From Roseiarcus sp963816065 (GTDB taxonomy: Bacteria; Pseudomonadota; Alphaproteobacteria; Rhizobiales; Beijerinckiaceae), in assembly GCA_963816065.1 (NCBI GenBank), contig CAWFJG010000030.1, positions 310,001-374,000 on the forward strand: a stretch of DNA of 64,000 nt, given 5' to 3'. This document shows, piece after piece, positions 50,162-58,805 of the stretch (position 1 is the stretch's first letter; every line of letters begins with the position of its first letter). Made by a program: the position numbers and the translations under genes. A model generated the notes under the pieces. That model was given only the letters and a program-made list of their open reading frames with translations, made no database searches and was not told where the DNA came from.

Positions 50162-51130
50162 TCATCTGCGGTTCAGCGCGACGGCGAGAATGATGATTGC
50201 GCCCTTGACGACCTCTTGAATGCTGGTTGACAGCCCCATGACCAGCAGGCCGAATCCCAGGATGCCGATGAAGATCGCGCCGATCACCGAGCCGATAATG
50301 TCGCCGACGCCGCCGAACAGGCTCGTGCCGCCGATAATCACGGCCGCGATGACGTCGAGTTCGAGCCCGGAGCCGAGGCTTGGATTGCCCGCTGTCGAGC
50401 GTGCTGCGAGCATCATCCCGGCCAGGGACGCTGCGAGACCGGAAGCGACGAAGGCGATGATCTTGACGCGATCGGTCTTGATCCCGGAGAAGCGAGCCGC
50501 AACAAGATTGCCGCCGACCGCATAGGCCTGCCGGCCGAGCACCGTCATCTGCAGAACGTAGTAGCCGACAACGACAGCGACGATCGTCCACCAGATCGGC
50601 GCCGGCGCGCCGAACAGACCGCCGTTCCAGAAGAGGTTGGTAAAAAAGTCGTCGACGATCGGAACAGGCTCGGTGCCAGTAACCGTCAGCGACAGGCCGG
50701 AGAATACGCTCAGCATGCCGAGCGTGACGAGGAACGACGGAATTCCAAGCTTCGTCACGAGGAGGCCGTTGACGACCCCGATCGCCGCGCCCATGCCGAG
50801 AACAAGGATCGGCGCGAGCCAGCCCGGCGCCCCGCGGTCGAGCAGAAGCGCGGCGATCATTCCCGACCAACTCGCGACCGAACCGACCGAAAGATCGATC
50901 TCCGCACAGATGATCACAAACGTCATCCCGATCGCCATGATCGTGACGAGGGCGGTGATGCGAAGAATTGCTTCTGCGGTGCTCAAGGTGGCGAAGTTCG
51001 GCGCGAACACGATAAAAAACAGCGTCACCGCGGCAAAGATTAGGTAGGTCGGTCGCTCCAGAACCACGCGGCGCAGGCTCGCGAGCCAGCGGTTCGAGGC
51101 GGCCGTGCGGGGTGTGATTTGGCTGGTCAC
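50162..51130 (-). CDS. RbsC-type sugar ABC transporter permease (system D)
   Basis: The 322-residue permease contains AIGMTFVIICAEIDLSVGSVA, KLGIPSFLVTLGMLSVFSG and GSGLELDVIAAVIIGGTSLFGG. Its ATG overlaps the stop of the system D ATPase (ATGA at 51127-51130). Compared with most family members the signature has CAEIDLSVGS instead of TGGIDLSVGS. The frame is intact. Confidence 0.93.
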   Translation of the reverse strand: MTSQITPRTAASNRWLASLRRVVLERPTYLIFAAVTLFFIVFAPNFATLSTAEAILRITALVTIMAIGMTFVIICAEIDLSVGSVASWSGMIAALLLDRGAPGWLAPILVLGMGAAIGVVNGLLVTKLGIPSFLVTLGMLSVFSGLSLTVTGTEPVPIVDDFFTNLFWNGGLFGAPAPIWWTIVAVVVGYYVLQMTVLGRQAYAVGGNLVAARFSGIKTDRVKIIAFVASGLAASLAGMMLAARSTAGNPSLGSGLELDVIAAVIIGGTSLFGGVGDIIGSVIGAIFIGILGFGLLVMGLSTSIQEVVKGAIIILAVALNRR

Positions 51131-52722
51131 GCCGACCGCTCCTGTTTGATGGCGGCAAGATCCGCTTGAAGAATTGCACGCAAACTCCCCTCGTCGCGGA
51201 CGTCGACGAGTTCCCGGGTGATGCGGCCGTCAACCAGCATCAGGTTGCGATCCGCGGCGGCCGTCAGCTCGTCGAGCTCAGACGAAATGAACAAGACGGC
51301 TACGCCCGAATCGGCTGCGGCGCGAATGATCGCCCGCATGTCCGCCTTTGCGTTGACGTCGACGCCGTTTGTCGGCTCGTCAAGAATCAAGACCCGCGGA
51401 TTCGCGGCGAGCCACTTGGCGAACACGATCTTCTGTTGATTGCCGCCGCTAAGTTCGGAGCCGAGCTGGCGGGCTCCGCGCGCCGCGATGCCCAGTTTGG
51501 CGCTGTACTCGTCGAACAGACGGCCGATGCGGCGATCAGACACGACAGGCAAGCCGAAGTTGCGCGTAAGTCGGCGCAGGGTCGGCAGGGCGATGTTGCT
51601 TGCGAGCGTCGAATTGAGAACGAGGCCCTCGAGGCGGCGGTCCTCGGGAACGAACGCTAGGCCCGCCTGCATGGCCCTGCGTGGGTCGCCGAGCGCCAGC
51701 GGATTGCCCGCCACCTCGACGCGGCCCGCGGCATCGGGGAGAAGGCCGAAAAGCGACTTGGCCAAGGTCGAGCGCCCCGATCCGACCAGACCGGCCACGC
51801 CAAGGATCTCGCCTCGGCGTAGCGTGAAGCTGAGGCCTCTCAGTTTATGTTCCGTGCGGAGATCTTCTACTGACAACGCCGTCTCGTCGCCGGGCTCGCG
51901 ACGAACGACCGCCGGCGCCGCCACCGCTGCTGGGCGCCCGCCGACCTCGCCAGCGACCTTGCTCTTCGACATGAGCTCGGAAACCTGGCGTATGGAGGTT
52001 GTCTTCGGATCGAGCGGCCCGATGATGCGGCCGTCTTTGACGATGCTGAGCCGATCAGCCAAACGAAAGATCTCGGCCATCCGATGGCTGATATAGACCA
52101 GCCCCATGCCGCTCGCCTTGAGATCGTCGACGATCGCGAACAGCTTCTCCTCCTCGCGCAAGCTGAGCGATGAGGTCGGCTCGTCAAGCACCAGCACCTG
52201 CGCTCCACGCGAGACCGCCTTGAGGATCTCAACCATCTGTCGCTGCGCGAAGCCGAGTTCCCGCACGACCTGCGCGGCACGCAACGGAAAGCGGTACCGA
52301 TCGATGATCGCCTGCGCCTCACGCCGCAGGCTTCGGCGGTCGACGATCCAGCCCGGGCGACGGGGTTCGCGGCCGATCAGAATGTTGTCGCCGACGGTCA
52401 GATTGGGCAGGAGGCTGAGCTCCTGAAAGATCATCGCGATGCCATGCGACAGATTGTCCTTCACGGTGTCGCGGACGATGTTGCGCCCCGCAAGCGTCAC
52501 AGCGCCGGAGTCGGCCTTGTTCACGCCCATGAGCACCTTCATGAGGGTGGACTTGCCGGCGCCGTTCTCGCCGAGCAGAGCGTGAATCTCCCCAGCGCGC
52601 ACGTCGAAATCGACCTCGCGCAGAACTTGGTTCGGTCCAAACGCCTTCGAGATCCCCCGCATCGCCACAAGGGCCCGGGCCGGGACGAGACTGGGAGTGG
52701 ACGCGTTCACTTCAAGAGCCAA
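51127..52722 (-). CDS. RbsA-type sugar ABC transporter ATPase (system D)
   Basis: The protein is up to 531 residues with two nucleotide-binding domains. NBD1: GENGAGKST, LGFAQRQMVEILKAV and VLDEPTSSLS. NBD2: GLVGSGRSTLAKS, LSGGNQQKIVFAKW and VLILDEPTNGVDVNAK. In NBD2 the P-loop lacks the lysine, as in most of the family, while Walker B is normal, unlike the neighbouring system C ATPase. The start is uncertain: TTG 52722 and GTG 52710 are both in frame and neither has a strong ribosome site. Confidence 0.91.
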   Translation of the reverse strand: MALEVNASTPSLVPARALVAMRGISKAFGPNQVLREVDFDVRAGEIHALLGENGAGKSTLMKVLMGVNKADSGAVTLAGRNIVRDTVKDNLSHGIAMIFQELSLLPNLTVGDNILIGREPRRPGWIVDRRSLRREAQAIIDRYRFPLRAAQVVRELGFAQRQMVEILKAVSRGAQVLVLDEPTSSLSLREEEKLFAIVDDLKASGMGLVYISHRMAEIFRLADRLSIVKDGRIIGPLDPKTTSIRQVSELMSKSKVAGEVGGRPAAVAAPAVVRREPGDETALSVEDLRTEHKLRGLSFTLRRGEILGVAGLVGSGRSTLAKSLFGLLPDAAGRVEVAGNPLALGDPRRAMQAGLAFVPEDRRLEGLVLNSTLASNIALPTLRRLTRNFGLPVVSDRRIGRLFDEYSAKLGIAARGARQLGSELSGGNQQKIVFAKWLAANPRVLILDEPTNGVDVNAKADMRAIIRAAADSGVAVLFISSELDELTAAADRNLMLVDGRITRELVDVRDEGSLRAILQADLAAIKQERSA

Positions 52723-52756
52723 CGAGAAGCGACGGACGAGAAGGCGAGCCGACTAG

Positions 52757-52775
52757 CGCGACCCGCCCGGTCGCG
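52757..52775 (-). promoter_or_regulatory. Intercistronic hairpin after the system D binding-protein gene
   Basis: CGCGACC (52757-52763) and GGTCGCG (52769-52775) form a perfect 7-base-pair stem with a 5-base loop, within the 63 bases between the binding-protein stop and the ATPase start. There is no T-run. It is equivalent in position to the hairpins after the other binding-protein genes here. Confidence 0.6.
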
Positions 52776-52785
52776 GTGAGCCTGG

Positions 52786-53943
52786 TCAGAAGCAGGCGCC
52801 GTTGCAGAGCTTGACGACCGATTCTGGCGGCTCCTGTTTCGTCACGATTTTGAGTGCGCTGAGAAGGTCGATCTTCTTCACGCGAAGCGTCGCGACCGAG
52901 ATGTACGGCGGCACATCCAGGCCGAGCAGAGCGTAGGCGGCCGATTTCGCCTCGGCGACGCCTTGATCGTACGGGCGCTGGGCGCCAACCGCGTAGAACT
53001 CTCCGCGGGCCACATTGAGCGCGCTGTCGGCGGCAAGGTCGTTGGTAGTCACCACAATCTTGCGGCCGAGCGTCTTGGCCGCTGCGACGACCTGCTGGGC
53101 TGGCGTATCCCAAGCGACGAACACACCCTTCATGTCGGGATGCGCGGTCAGCATCGCGGTGGCGACGCCGTAGGCCTTTTCCGGCGAGGTGAAGGTGCCG
53201 ATTTCGGCGACCTTGATGTCCGGATATTCCTTGAATGCTTTCAACGCGCCGATTTTACGGGCCGCGACGGAGTAATAATAGTCATAGACGAGGGTAATGA
53301 TGCCGACCTCACCCGTCTTGCCGATCGCCTCGGCAAGCTGGTGAGCGGCGAACGCCGCGTTCTGCTCATTGTCCGAAGCCGTGACGGAGACGTAATCCTT
53401 GCCAGGGGTCATGCCGACCGGGACGTTGTCCATGAACACCAGCTTGATGCCGGCCGCCGCCGCTTTCTTGTAAGCCGCGGCCTCCGACTGCGGATCGATC
53501 GGGATCGAGAAGATCACGTCCGGCTTGCGTGCGATCATCTGTTCGAGATCAGCGATCTGCTGCCCGGGTTGGAATTTCGCATCGGTCACCGCGACCACGT
53601 CGACGCCGAAATCCTTCAGCGTATTTGTAATGCCTTCGACCTGCAGTTTCGGCCAGCCGGCGTCCATGGTGTGCAACACGATGCCCGCGGTATAGTGGCC
53701 GGCCTTGAGCTTGGCTGTCATATCGGGAGTGAAATTGAAGACATCAGGTGACGTGGCGGGCGGGCCGTCGGGAAATCCGGGAACGGGCTGGCCGCGCGGG
53801 GAAAGCGGCGGCGACTTCAGCAGATCGGTCGCTTCGGGCGGGATATTGTCTGGCCAGTGGTACTGTTGCGCCGTAACCGATGTAGCAATCAGGGCCGATA
53901 ATGCGAGCGCAGTCACGCCTGCAGAAATTCTATGGACCTTCAT
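52786..53943 (-). CDS. RbsB-type sugar ABC transporter substrate-binding protein with N-terminal extension (system D)
   Basis: A 385-residue protein, longer than the usual 310-340. Signal peptide (SAGVTALALSALIATSVTA), then about 55 residues rich in Pro (YHWPDNIPPEATDLL...FPDGPPATSPDVFNF) before the binding fold starts near HYTAGIVLHTMDAGWP. The fold has KFQPGQQIADLEQMIARKP, VIFSIPIDPQSEAAAYKKA, VFVAWDTPAQQVVAAAK and DLAADSALNVARG. The C-terminus ends in a Cys pair, LCNGACF. GGAGGAAA lies about 9 bases before the ATG. First gene of the six-gene series; an IclR-type operator candidate lies 157-190 bases upstream. Confidence 0.91.
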   Translation of the reverse strand: MKVHRISAGVTALALSALIATSVTAQQYHWPDNIPPEATDLLKSPPLSPRGQPVPGFPDGPPATSPDVFNFTPDMTAKLKAGHYTAGIVLHTMDAGWPKLQVEGITNTLKDFGVDVVAVTDAKFQPGQQIADLEQMIARKPDVIFSIPIDPQSEAAAYKKAAAAGIKLVFMDNVPVGMTPGKDYVSVTASDNEQNAAFAAHQLAEAIGKTGEVGIITLVYDYYYSVAARKIGALKAFKEYPDIKVAEIGTFTSPEKAYGVATAMLTAHPDMKGVFVAWDTPAQQVVAAAKTLGRKIVVTTNDLAADSALNVARGEFYAVGAQRPYDQGVAEAKSAAYALLGLDVPPYISVATLRVKKIDLLSALKIVTKQEPPESVVKLCNGACF

Positions 53944-54256
53944 GGACAGGTTTCCTCCGCTAATTATAGATTGTTGGCCGACGGTTCCCGATTGTTAGCC
54001 CGTTGCTTTCACTAGGCGCCGATCATCTTTTCAGTGTGCGCTCTTCCTACGCTGCAAAAAATGGCCCGCTGTCCTGCGATGTCTGAGCCAATCTTCTGAT
54101 TTCATAAGTGAGCATGTTTTTTCATATGTGAAACTAGATCGTCTCGGGCGGCTTGTCAACTCCCCCGTCCGGACTAGCCCCTGCGCCGCCAGCGCCGATC
54201 TAACCGTGGCGCTTGCCGAGACTTCCGAAGCGCGCCTACGCCTTCGCGCGCCGGCA
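53944..54256. other. Intergenic region between the system D binding-protein gene and the iclR-type gene
   Basis: These 313 bases carry the promoter of the system D/C series (minus strand) and the end of the IclR gene. The notable content is the tandem TTTCA-type repeat at 54100-54133, listed separately. No further gene is supported. Confidence 0.5.
54100..54133. promoter_or_regulatory. Candidate IclR operator: tandem TTTCA-N4-TGA(AA) repeats 20 bp apart
   Basis: TTTCATAAGTGA (54100-54111) is followed exactly 20 bases later by TTTCATATGTGAAA (54120-54133), whose arms TTTCA and TGAAA are a perfect inverted repeat. The same motif pair with the same 20-base spacing occurs at 55387-55418 on the other side of the IclR gene. 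The spacing puts both copies on the same helix face. Confidence 0.6.
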
Positions 54257-55057
54257 TCAGGAGCGCGGATAGGCGCCTGCGTAGCCCAGCAGGCGCGACA
54301 CGTCTTCGGCGACTTCCAGCACCGATTGGACGATATGATCGAGGGTGACCGGGTTCTGGTAAAAGTCGACGTGTCCAGTGACCCCCATCGCGCCGACGCA
54401 GCGATTGTGGCTGTCCCAAACCGCGCCTGCGGCGCAGCCGATGCCACGGGCGAATTCCTCGATGTCGGTCGCATACCCCCGTTTGCGTGACAGCGCGATT
54501 TCCTGCACCAGTGCATCGGGATCGGAAATGGTGTTCTTCGCCTTCTTCTGCAGATTGTCCGGGACAAGGAAGGCCTTCAACTCTTCATCGCTGAGATAAC
54601 AACAGAGGATCTTTCCCGCCGCGCTGACGTTGATTGAAATGAAGCTGTGTAGCGGCGCCACGATCGAAACCGGCTCCTTTGGGATAGCCTGTTCGATGTA
54701 CATCACCGATACGCCTGTCAGGATGGCAAGCTGGGCTGTCTGACCGGTTCGCTCCGCCAGGTCCCGGAGGGGCGTACGCGCTACAGATTGCAACGAATGG
54801 TTCAATTGATGGAACTGAACCATCTGGAAAAGCTTGTTTCCCGGCAGGTAAAACTGTTGAGAAAGGTCGATTTCTTCAAGATACCCTCGCTGCACCAGCG
54901 TCTTCACCAAGCGAAAAGCCGAAGCGGAAGGAATGGACATCGCCTTGGATATTTCTTTCATCGTGACGGGATGACAGGCCTCGATCACGTATTCGAGTAC
55001 GCTTAGTCCGCGATCCAACGCAGGCGCGTCAGACGTGGTTTCCATGTTGACGCTCAT
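54257..55057 (-). CDS. IclR-family transcriptional regulator
   Basis: The 266-residue protein has an N-terminal winged helix (VTMKEISKAMSIPSASAFRLVKTL, about residues 31-54) and a C-terminal IclR effector domain with ISINVSAAGKILCCYL, RKRGYATDIEEFARGIGCAAGAV and VGAMGVTGHVDFY. AAGGAG lies about 9 bases before the ATG. It lies between a six-gene sugar transporter series (same strand, downstream) and a divergent aldo/keto reductase gene, and identical operator-like repeats stand before both, so it probably controls both. Confidence 0.93.
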   Translation of the reverse strand: MSVNMETTSDAPALDRGLSVLEYVIEACHPVTMKEISKAMSIPSASAFRLVKTLVQRGYLEEIDLSQQFYLPGNKLFQMVQFHQLNHSLQSVARTPLRDLAERTGQTAQLAILTGVSVMYIEQAIPKEPVSIVAPLHSFISINVSAAGKILCCYLSDEELKAFLVPDNLQKKAKNTISDPDALVQEIALSRKRGYATDIEEFARGIGCAAGAVWDSHNRCVGAMGVTGHVDFYQNPVTLDHIVQSVLEVAEDVSRLLGYAGAYPRS

Positions 55058-55653
55058 CGCGAAAAACTCCTTAGCGCCGCAAGCGCCGGGATGGGATTTC
55101 CACCAGCGCTCGCGAGCCGTGGCTCAGCTCGCGGACGCCCTTCATTGCTCCCGCCCTTTGATCCGCTCCGGGCCGCCGCTTCGACTAAGCGCCGCGCGGC
55201 GACCCATTCGAGACTTTGTTGCACCCACGCAAATCCCCATGACCCCCGTCCAACGGCGAACCGATTCCCCGCCTTCCGTCAAGAGTTGATCGAACTCGAT
55301 GACACGGTGCGCCGGAGTCTCTGACCCGTCCAGGCGGTCGGGTTTCGGTCGCGCGGCATATTGACAGGGGCCGTCATGGCCTTTATGTTCATAAATGAAA
55401 TATATCTTTCATTAGCGAGAATCAAGGATGGAGGATTGGCCGGCGCCGACGCCGAGTACGCCGAGCCGCTGGGGAAAGCGCCTAGGCTGACGCCGCCATC
55501 GCCACCGTCAACGGCGGCCAGTTCCAGGACCGCTCCAGGATCTGCGCGGCGTCGAGAGGTCAGCCCGACATTCTGAACGGCCGCGTCCTGACCGATGCGG
55601 CGGAGGCTGGGATGCCGGCCAATCGCCGGTATGCCGCGAAACGGAGAAACACA
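55058..55653. other. Divergent intergenic region between the iclR-type gene and the aldo/keto reductase gene
   Basis: These 596 bases contain the operator-like tandem repeat at 55387-55418 in an A/T-rich island (about 55,375-55,425). No gene is supported elsewhere in it. The short plus-strand frame at 55361-55576 has no ribosome site and crosses the repeat. Confidence 0.5.
55387..55418. promoter_or_regulatory. Second candidate IclR operator with the same tandem 20-bp layout
   Basis: GTTCATAAATGAAA (55387-55400) contains TTCA-N4-TGAA, and exactly 20 bases on is TTTCATTAGCGA (55407-55418). Motif, orientation and spacing match the pair at 54100-54133. It lies about 235-265 bases ahead of the aldo/keto reductase start and 330 bases ahead of the iclR-type gene. 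Confidence 0.55.
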
Positions 55654-56707
55654 ATGCAATATAGACAGTTGGGCAATTCCGGAACTCAAGGTCTCGGAGC
55701 TGACCCTGGGGACGATGACTTTCGGCGGCCAGGGCGGATTCGCCCGGGTCGGCGCCGTTTCGCTCGCCGAAGCGCGGCGGCTCATCGACCTCGCCATCGA
55801 CGCCGGCGTCAATCTGATCGACACCGCCGACATCTATTCGGACGGCCTCGCCGAGGAGATCCTGGGCGAGGCGTTCGGCGGCAAGCGGCCGCAGGGCTTG
55901 CTGATCGCCTCCAAAGCGCGCTTCCCGATGGGCCCCGGACCGAACGACCGCGGCCTGTCTCGCTGGCATCTTGTCCGCGCCGCGGAGGCGAGCCTGAAGC
56001 GCCTGCGTACTGACGTCATAGATCTTTATCAGGTGCACGAATGGGATGGTCTGACCCCGCTGGAGGAGACGCTCGAGGCGCTCGACGGGCTCGTGCGTTC
56101 GGGCAAGGTGCGCTACGTCGGCTGCTCGAACTATTCGGGCTGGCACGTGATGAAATCGCTCGAGATCGCGCGCCGCGAAGGCCGCATTCCGTTCGTGTCG
56201 CAGCAGATCCACTACACGCTTCAGGCGCGCGAGGCCGAATACGAACTGATCCCAATCTCGATCGACCAAAAGCTCGGCGTCCTCGTGTGGAGTCCGCTCG
56301 CCGGCGGTCTGCTCTCCGGCAAGTACCGCCGCAACCAAGCCGCACCGGGCGATACGCGTCTCGCGGCGGGCTGGAAGGAGCCGCCGATCGCCGACGAGAA
56401 CAAGCTTTGGGACATCGTGGACGAACTCGTCGCGGTCGCCGAGACGCGCAGGGTCTCGCCTGCGCAGATCGCGCTCTCCTGGCTGCTCGGCCGCCCCGCC
56501 GTCACCACGGCAATCATCGGCGGACGCACTGAAGCGCAGATCGCGGACAATCTTGGCGCGGCTGATGTCAAGCTGACTGCAGAGGAGCGCGTGCGGCTCG
56601 ATAAGGTCAGCCTGCCGACGCTGCTCTACCCGTACTGGCACCAGGCGCAGACGGCCAACGATCGCCTCGGTCCCGCCGACCTCGCGCTGATCGAACCGCA
56701 TCTTTAA
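55654..56707 (+). CDS. Aldo/keto reductase (one frameshift near the start)
   Basis: About 351 residues. ATG 55654 (GGAG 7 bases upstream) reads MQYRQLGNSG; the frame then breaks at about 55,683, and removing one A gives GLKVSELTLGTMTFGG, the normal aldo/keto reductase opening. The span is one base over a multiple of three, which fits. Catalytic features: NLIDTADIYSDG (Asp, Tyr), LLIASKARF (Lys), DLYQVHEWD (His) and GCSNYSGW. The C-terminal SPAQIALSWLL and AIIGGRTEAQIADNLGA bind NADP. It probably oxidises or reduces the sugar handled by systems C/D; the substrate is unknown. Confidence 0.9.
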
Positions 56708-57308
56708 GACTTCGGCGGTCGGCCCAGGCGTGGCCGCTGTGTGTCGAGGCAAAGGCGTCACCGGCGCAGCGATCCCGCCTCGCGCTTGTCGCCGAAGATG
56801 CGCAGGTCGTCTTCCTGGTCGATCTCAACGTCGCTCTACGACCATTTGAGCGGCGCTTAATTGTCCAACCTTCTCGCCGCAGAGGGTCTCGTCAGAACCG
56901 CTGCCGCGAGTGGATTGTGGCGGGGTACGCAGCGTCGGCGTCGGACGGCGTCGTTGACGGCCGTGTCCGGTATGGCCTGTCATCGACAGGGCCAAACGCT
57001 GACCCTCCTCCCGACGACTAAAGGATAAGCAAAACCGTGAAGGCGGATGCCCGCACGCAATCTCTTGGGCGCGACCTAGCGTCGCAGGCTGATGCTTCGT
57101 CGGGCGAACTGCAACCCCTTGAATTCTATGGAGCAAAGGACACGGAAGCGCCTCGATGGATTGGGCTGGAGGGCGACGGCGGGTATCCGTGACCATTCAA
57201 TTTTTGACTTTTGCCAAGCGGCCGTCGACAAAGACGCTTGACGTTTGTCGACCTTAAGCAAACAAATATCAAAACAAGGAAGCGTTGCCGGCGACCTGCG
57301 GAGGAAAT
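56708..57308. other. Intergenic region upstream of the tetritol-type operon
   Basis: These 601 bases separate the aldo/keto reductase gene from the next ABC ATPase. No gene is supported. The 3' part (from about 57,190) is A/T-rich and contains the perfect 9-base inverted repeat listed at 57224-57252. The remainder shows nothing I can interpret. Confidence 0.5.
57224..57252. promoter_or_regulatory. Candidate operator: perfect 9-bp inverted repeat ahead of the tetritol-type operon
   Basis: GTCGACAAA (57224-57232) and TTTGTCGAC (57244-57252) are perfect inverted arms whose starts are 20 bases apart, separated by an 11-base spacer. The element lies 57 bases before the GTG start of the ATPase gene and overlaps a TTGACG hexamer (57239-57244). 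It could be a repressor operator. No regulator gene for this operon is in the window. Confidence 0.5.
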
Positions 57309-58787
57309 GTGCCGTCGCTGCTGAAAGTCGAAGGGCTCAAGAAGGCGTTCGGGGGCGTCATTGCCCTGCGAAACGCTCATTTCGAGCTCGAAGCCGGTAC
57401 CGTTCACGCGCTCTGCGGCGGCAACGGGGCGGGTAAATCGACGTTCCTCTCGATTCTGATGGGCATTTATCGGCGCGACTCCGGGAAAATCTGGCGCAAT
57501 GGCCGGGAGGTCGAATTCGACAGCCCCGCCGAAGCGCTGAGATCGGGCATCGCGATCATCGAACAGGAACTGAGCCCGATCCCCCAGATGACTGTGGCCG
57601 AGAACATCTTCCTGGGCCGGGAGCCGCGCGCCCGCTTCGGCGGGGTCGATTTTCGCAAGATGAATACAGCCGCGCAGTCAATCCTCGACGATCTCGGCTT
57701 CGCGATCCCAGCCACGCTGCGCATGAGAAGTCTCTCGGTCGCGCAGATGCAACTGGTCGAGATCGCCAAAGCGCTGAGTCATGACGCCGAGGTCATCTTT
57801 ATGGATGAGCCGACCTCGGCGATCGGTCATCGAGAGGCGCACCAGCTCTTTGCCGTCGTTCGCCGCCTCCGGGCGCAAGGGCGGGGCATCGTTTATGTCT
57901 CGCACCGCCTGTCGGAGATCTTCGACATCGCCGATCGCTATACGGTTTTCCGCGACGGCGCCTATGTCGGATCCGGAGCTGTCGCCGAGGTCGATCGCGC
58001 GAGCCTTATTCGCATGATCGTCGGGCGCGAGGTTTCTGACGAATACGCGAAAATCAACACGCCCACCGAAGATGAGGGCTTGTCGGTCATCGGCCTCACA
58101 TCGCCAGGCAAGATCGCCGACATCTCTTTCACGGTGCGCAAAGGCGAAATCTTTGGCATCTACGGCCTCATGGGTTCGGGCCGCAGCGAGATCTTCGACT
58201 GCCTTTTCGGCCTCGACCGACTGTCCAAGGGCGAGGTGAAACTGTTCGGCAAGCGGATTTCGGTCGCCACGCCTGCGCAAGCGATCGCGCAGGGAATTGC
58301 GCTGGTCACCGAGGATCGAAAGTTGAGCGGGCTCTATCTCAATGACAGCGTTCGCCGGAACCTCAGCATGGCGAGCCTGAAGGATCTGAGCCCGCATTTC
58401 GTCGTCAACGCGGCGCGCGAAGCCAAAGCAAGCCGCGAAGCGATCGAACGGTTTCAAATCCGCGTCGGCCGCGACGTCGATCCGGTCTCCAGCCTTTCGG
58501 GCGGCAACCAGCAAAAAGTCGTGCTGGGAAAATGGTTTCTGTGCAATCCGCGCGTCCTGCTGCTTGACGAACCCACGCGAGGCGTCGACGTCGGCGCCAA
58601 GCGCGAGATCTCGCGCATCGTCGGTGACTTCGCCGCGACCGGAGGTACGGTCGCCATGATTTCTTCGGAAATCGACGAACTCCTCGGCGTCGCGGACCGC
58701 ATCATGGTCATGCGAGACGGCCGATCGGTGGAAACTCTGGACAGATCCGCCGCGACCGCTGAAAAGCTGGTTCATCTTTCGGTGTAG
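57309..58787 (+). CDS. RbsA-type sugar ABC transporter ATPase (system E)
   Basis: A 492-residue protein from GTG 57309, which has GGAGG 4-5 bases upstream (the in-frame TTG at 57285 lacks one). NBD1: GGNGAGKST (Glu to Gly change before the P-loop Asn), LSVAQMQLVEIAKAL and IFMDEPTSAIG. NBD2: GLMGSGRSEIF, LSGGNQQKVVLGKW and LLLDEPTRGVDVGAK. First gene of the operon ATPase, permease, binding protein, SDR, DhaK, DhaL, RpiB-like. Confidence 0.93.
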   Translation: MPSLLKVEGLKKAFGGVIALRNAHFELEAGTVHALCGGNGAGKSTFLSILMGIYRRDSGKIWRNGREVEFDSPAEALRSGIAIIEQELSPIPQMTVAENIFLGREPRARFGGVDFRKMNTAAQSILDDLGFAIPATLRMRSLSVAQMQLVEIAKALSHDAEVIFMDEPTSAIGHREAHQLFAVVRRLRAQGRGIVYVSHRLSEIFDIADRYTVFRDGAYVGSGAVAEVDRASLIRMIVGREVSDEYAKINTPTEDEGLSVIGLTSPGKIADISFTVRKGEIFGIYGLMGSGRSEIFDCLFGLDRLSKGEVKLFGKRISVATPAQAIAQGIALVTEDRKLSGLYLNDSVRRNLSMASLKDLSPHFVVNAAREAKASREAIERFQIRVGRDVDPVSSLSGGNQQKVVLGKWFLCNPRVLLLDEPTRGVDVGAKREISRIVGDFAATGGTVAMISSEIDELLGVADRIMVMRDGRSVETLDRSAATAEKLVHLSV

Positions 58788-58805
58788 CGAAGAAAACTCA
58801 GGAAA

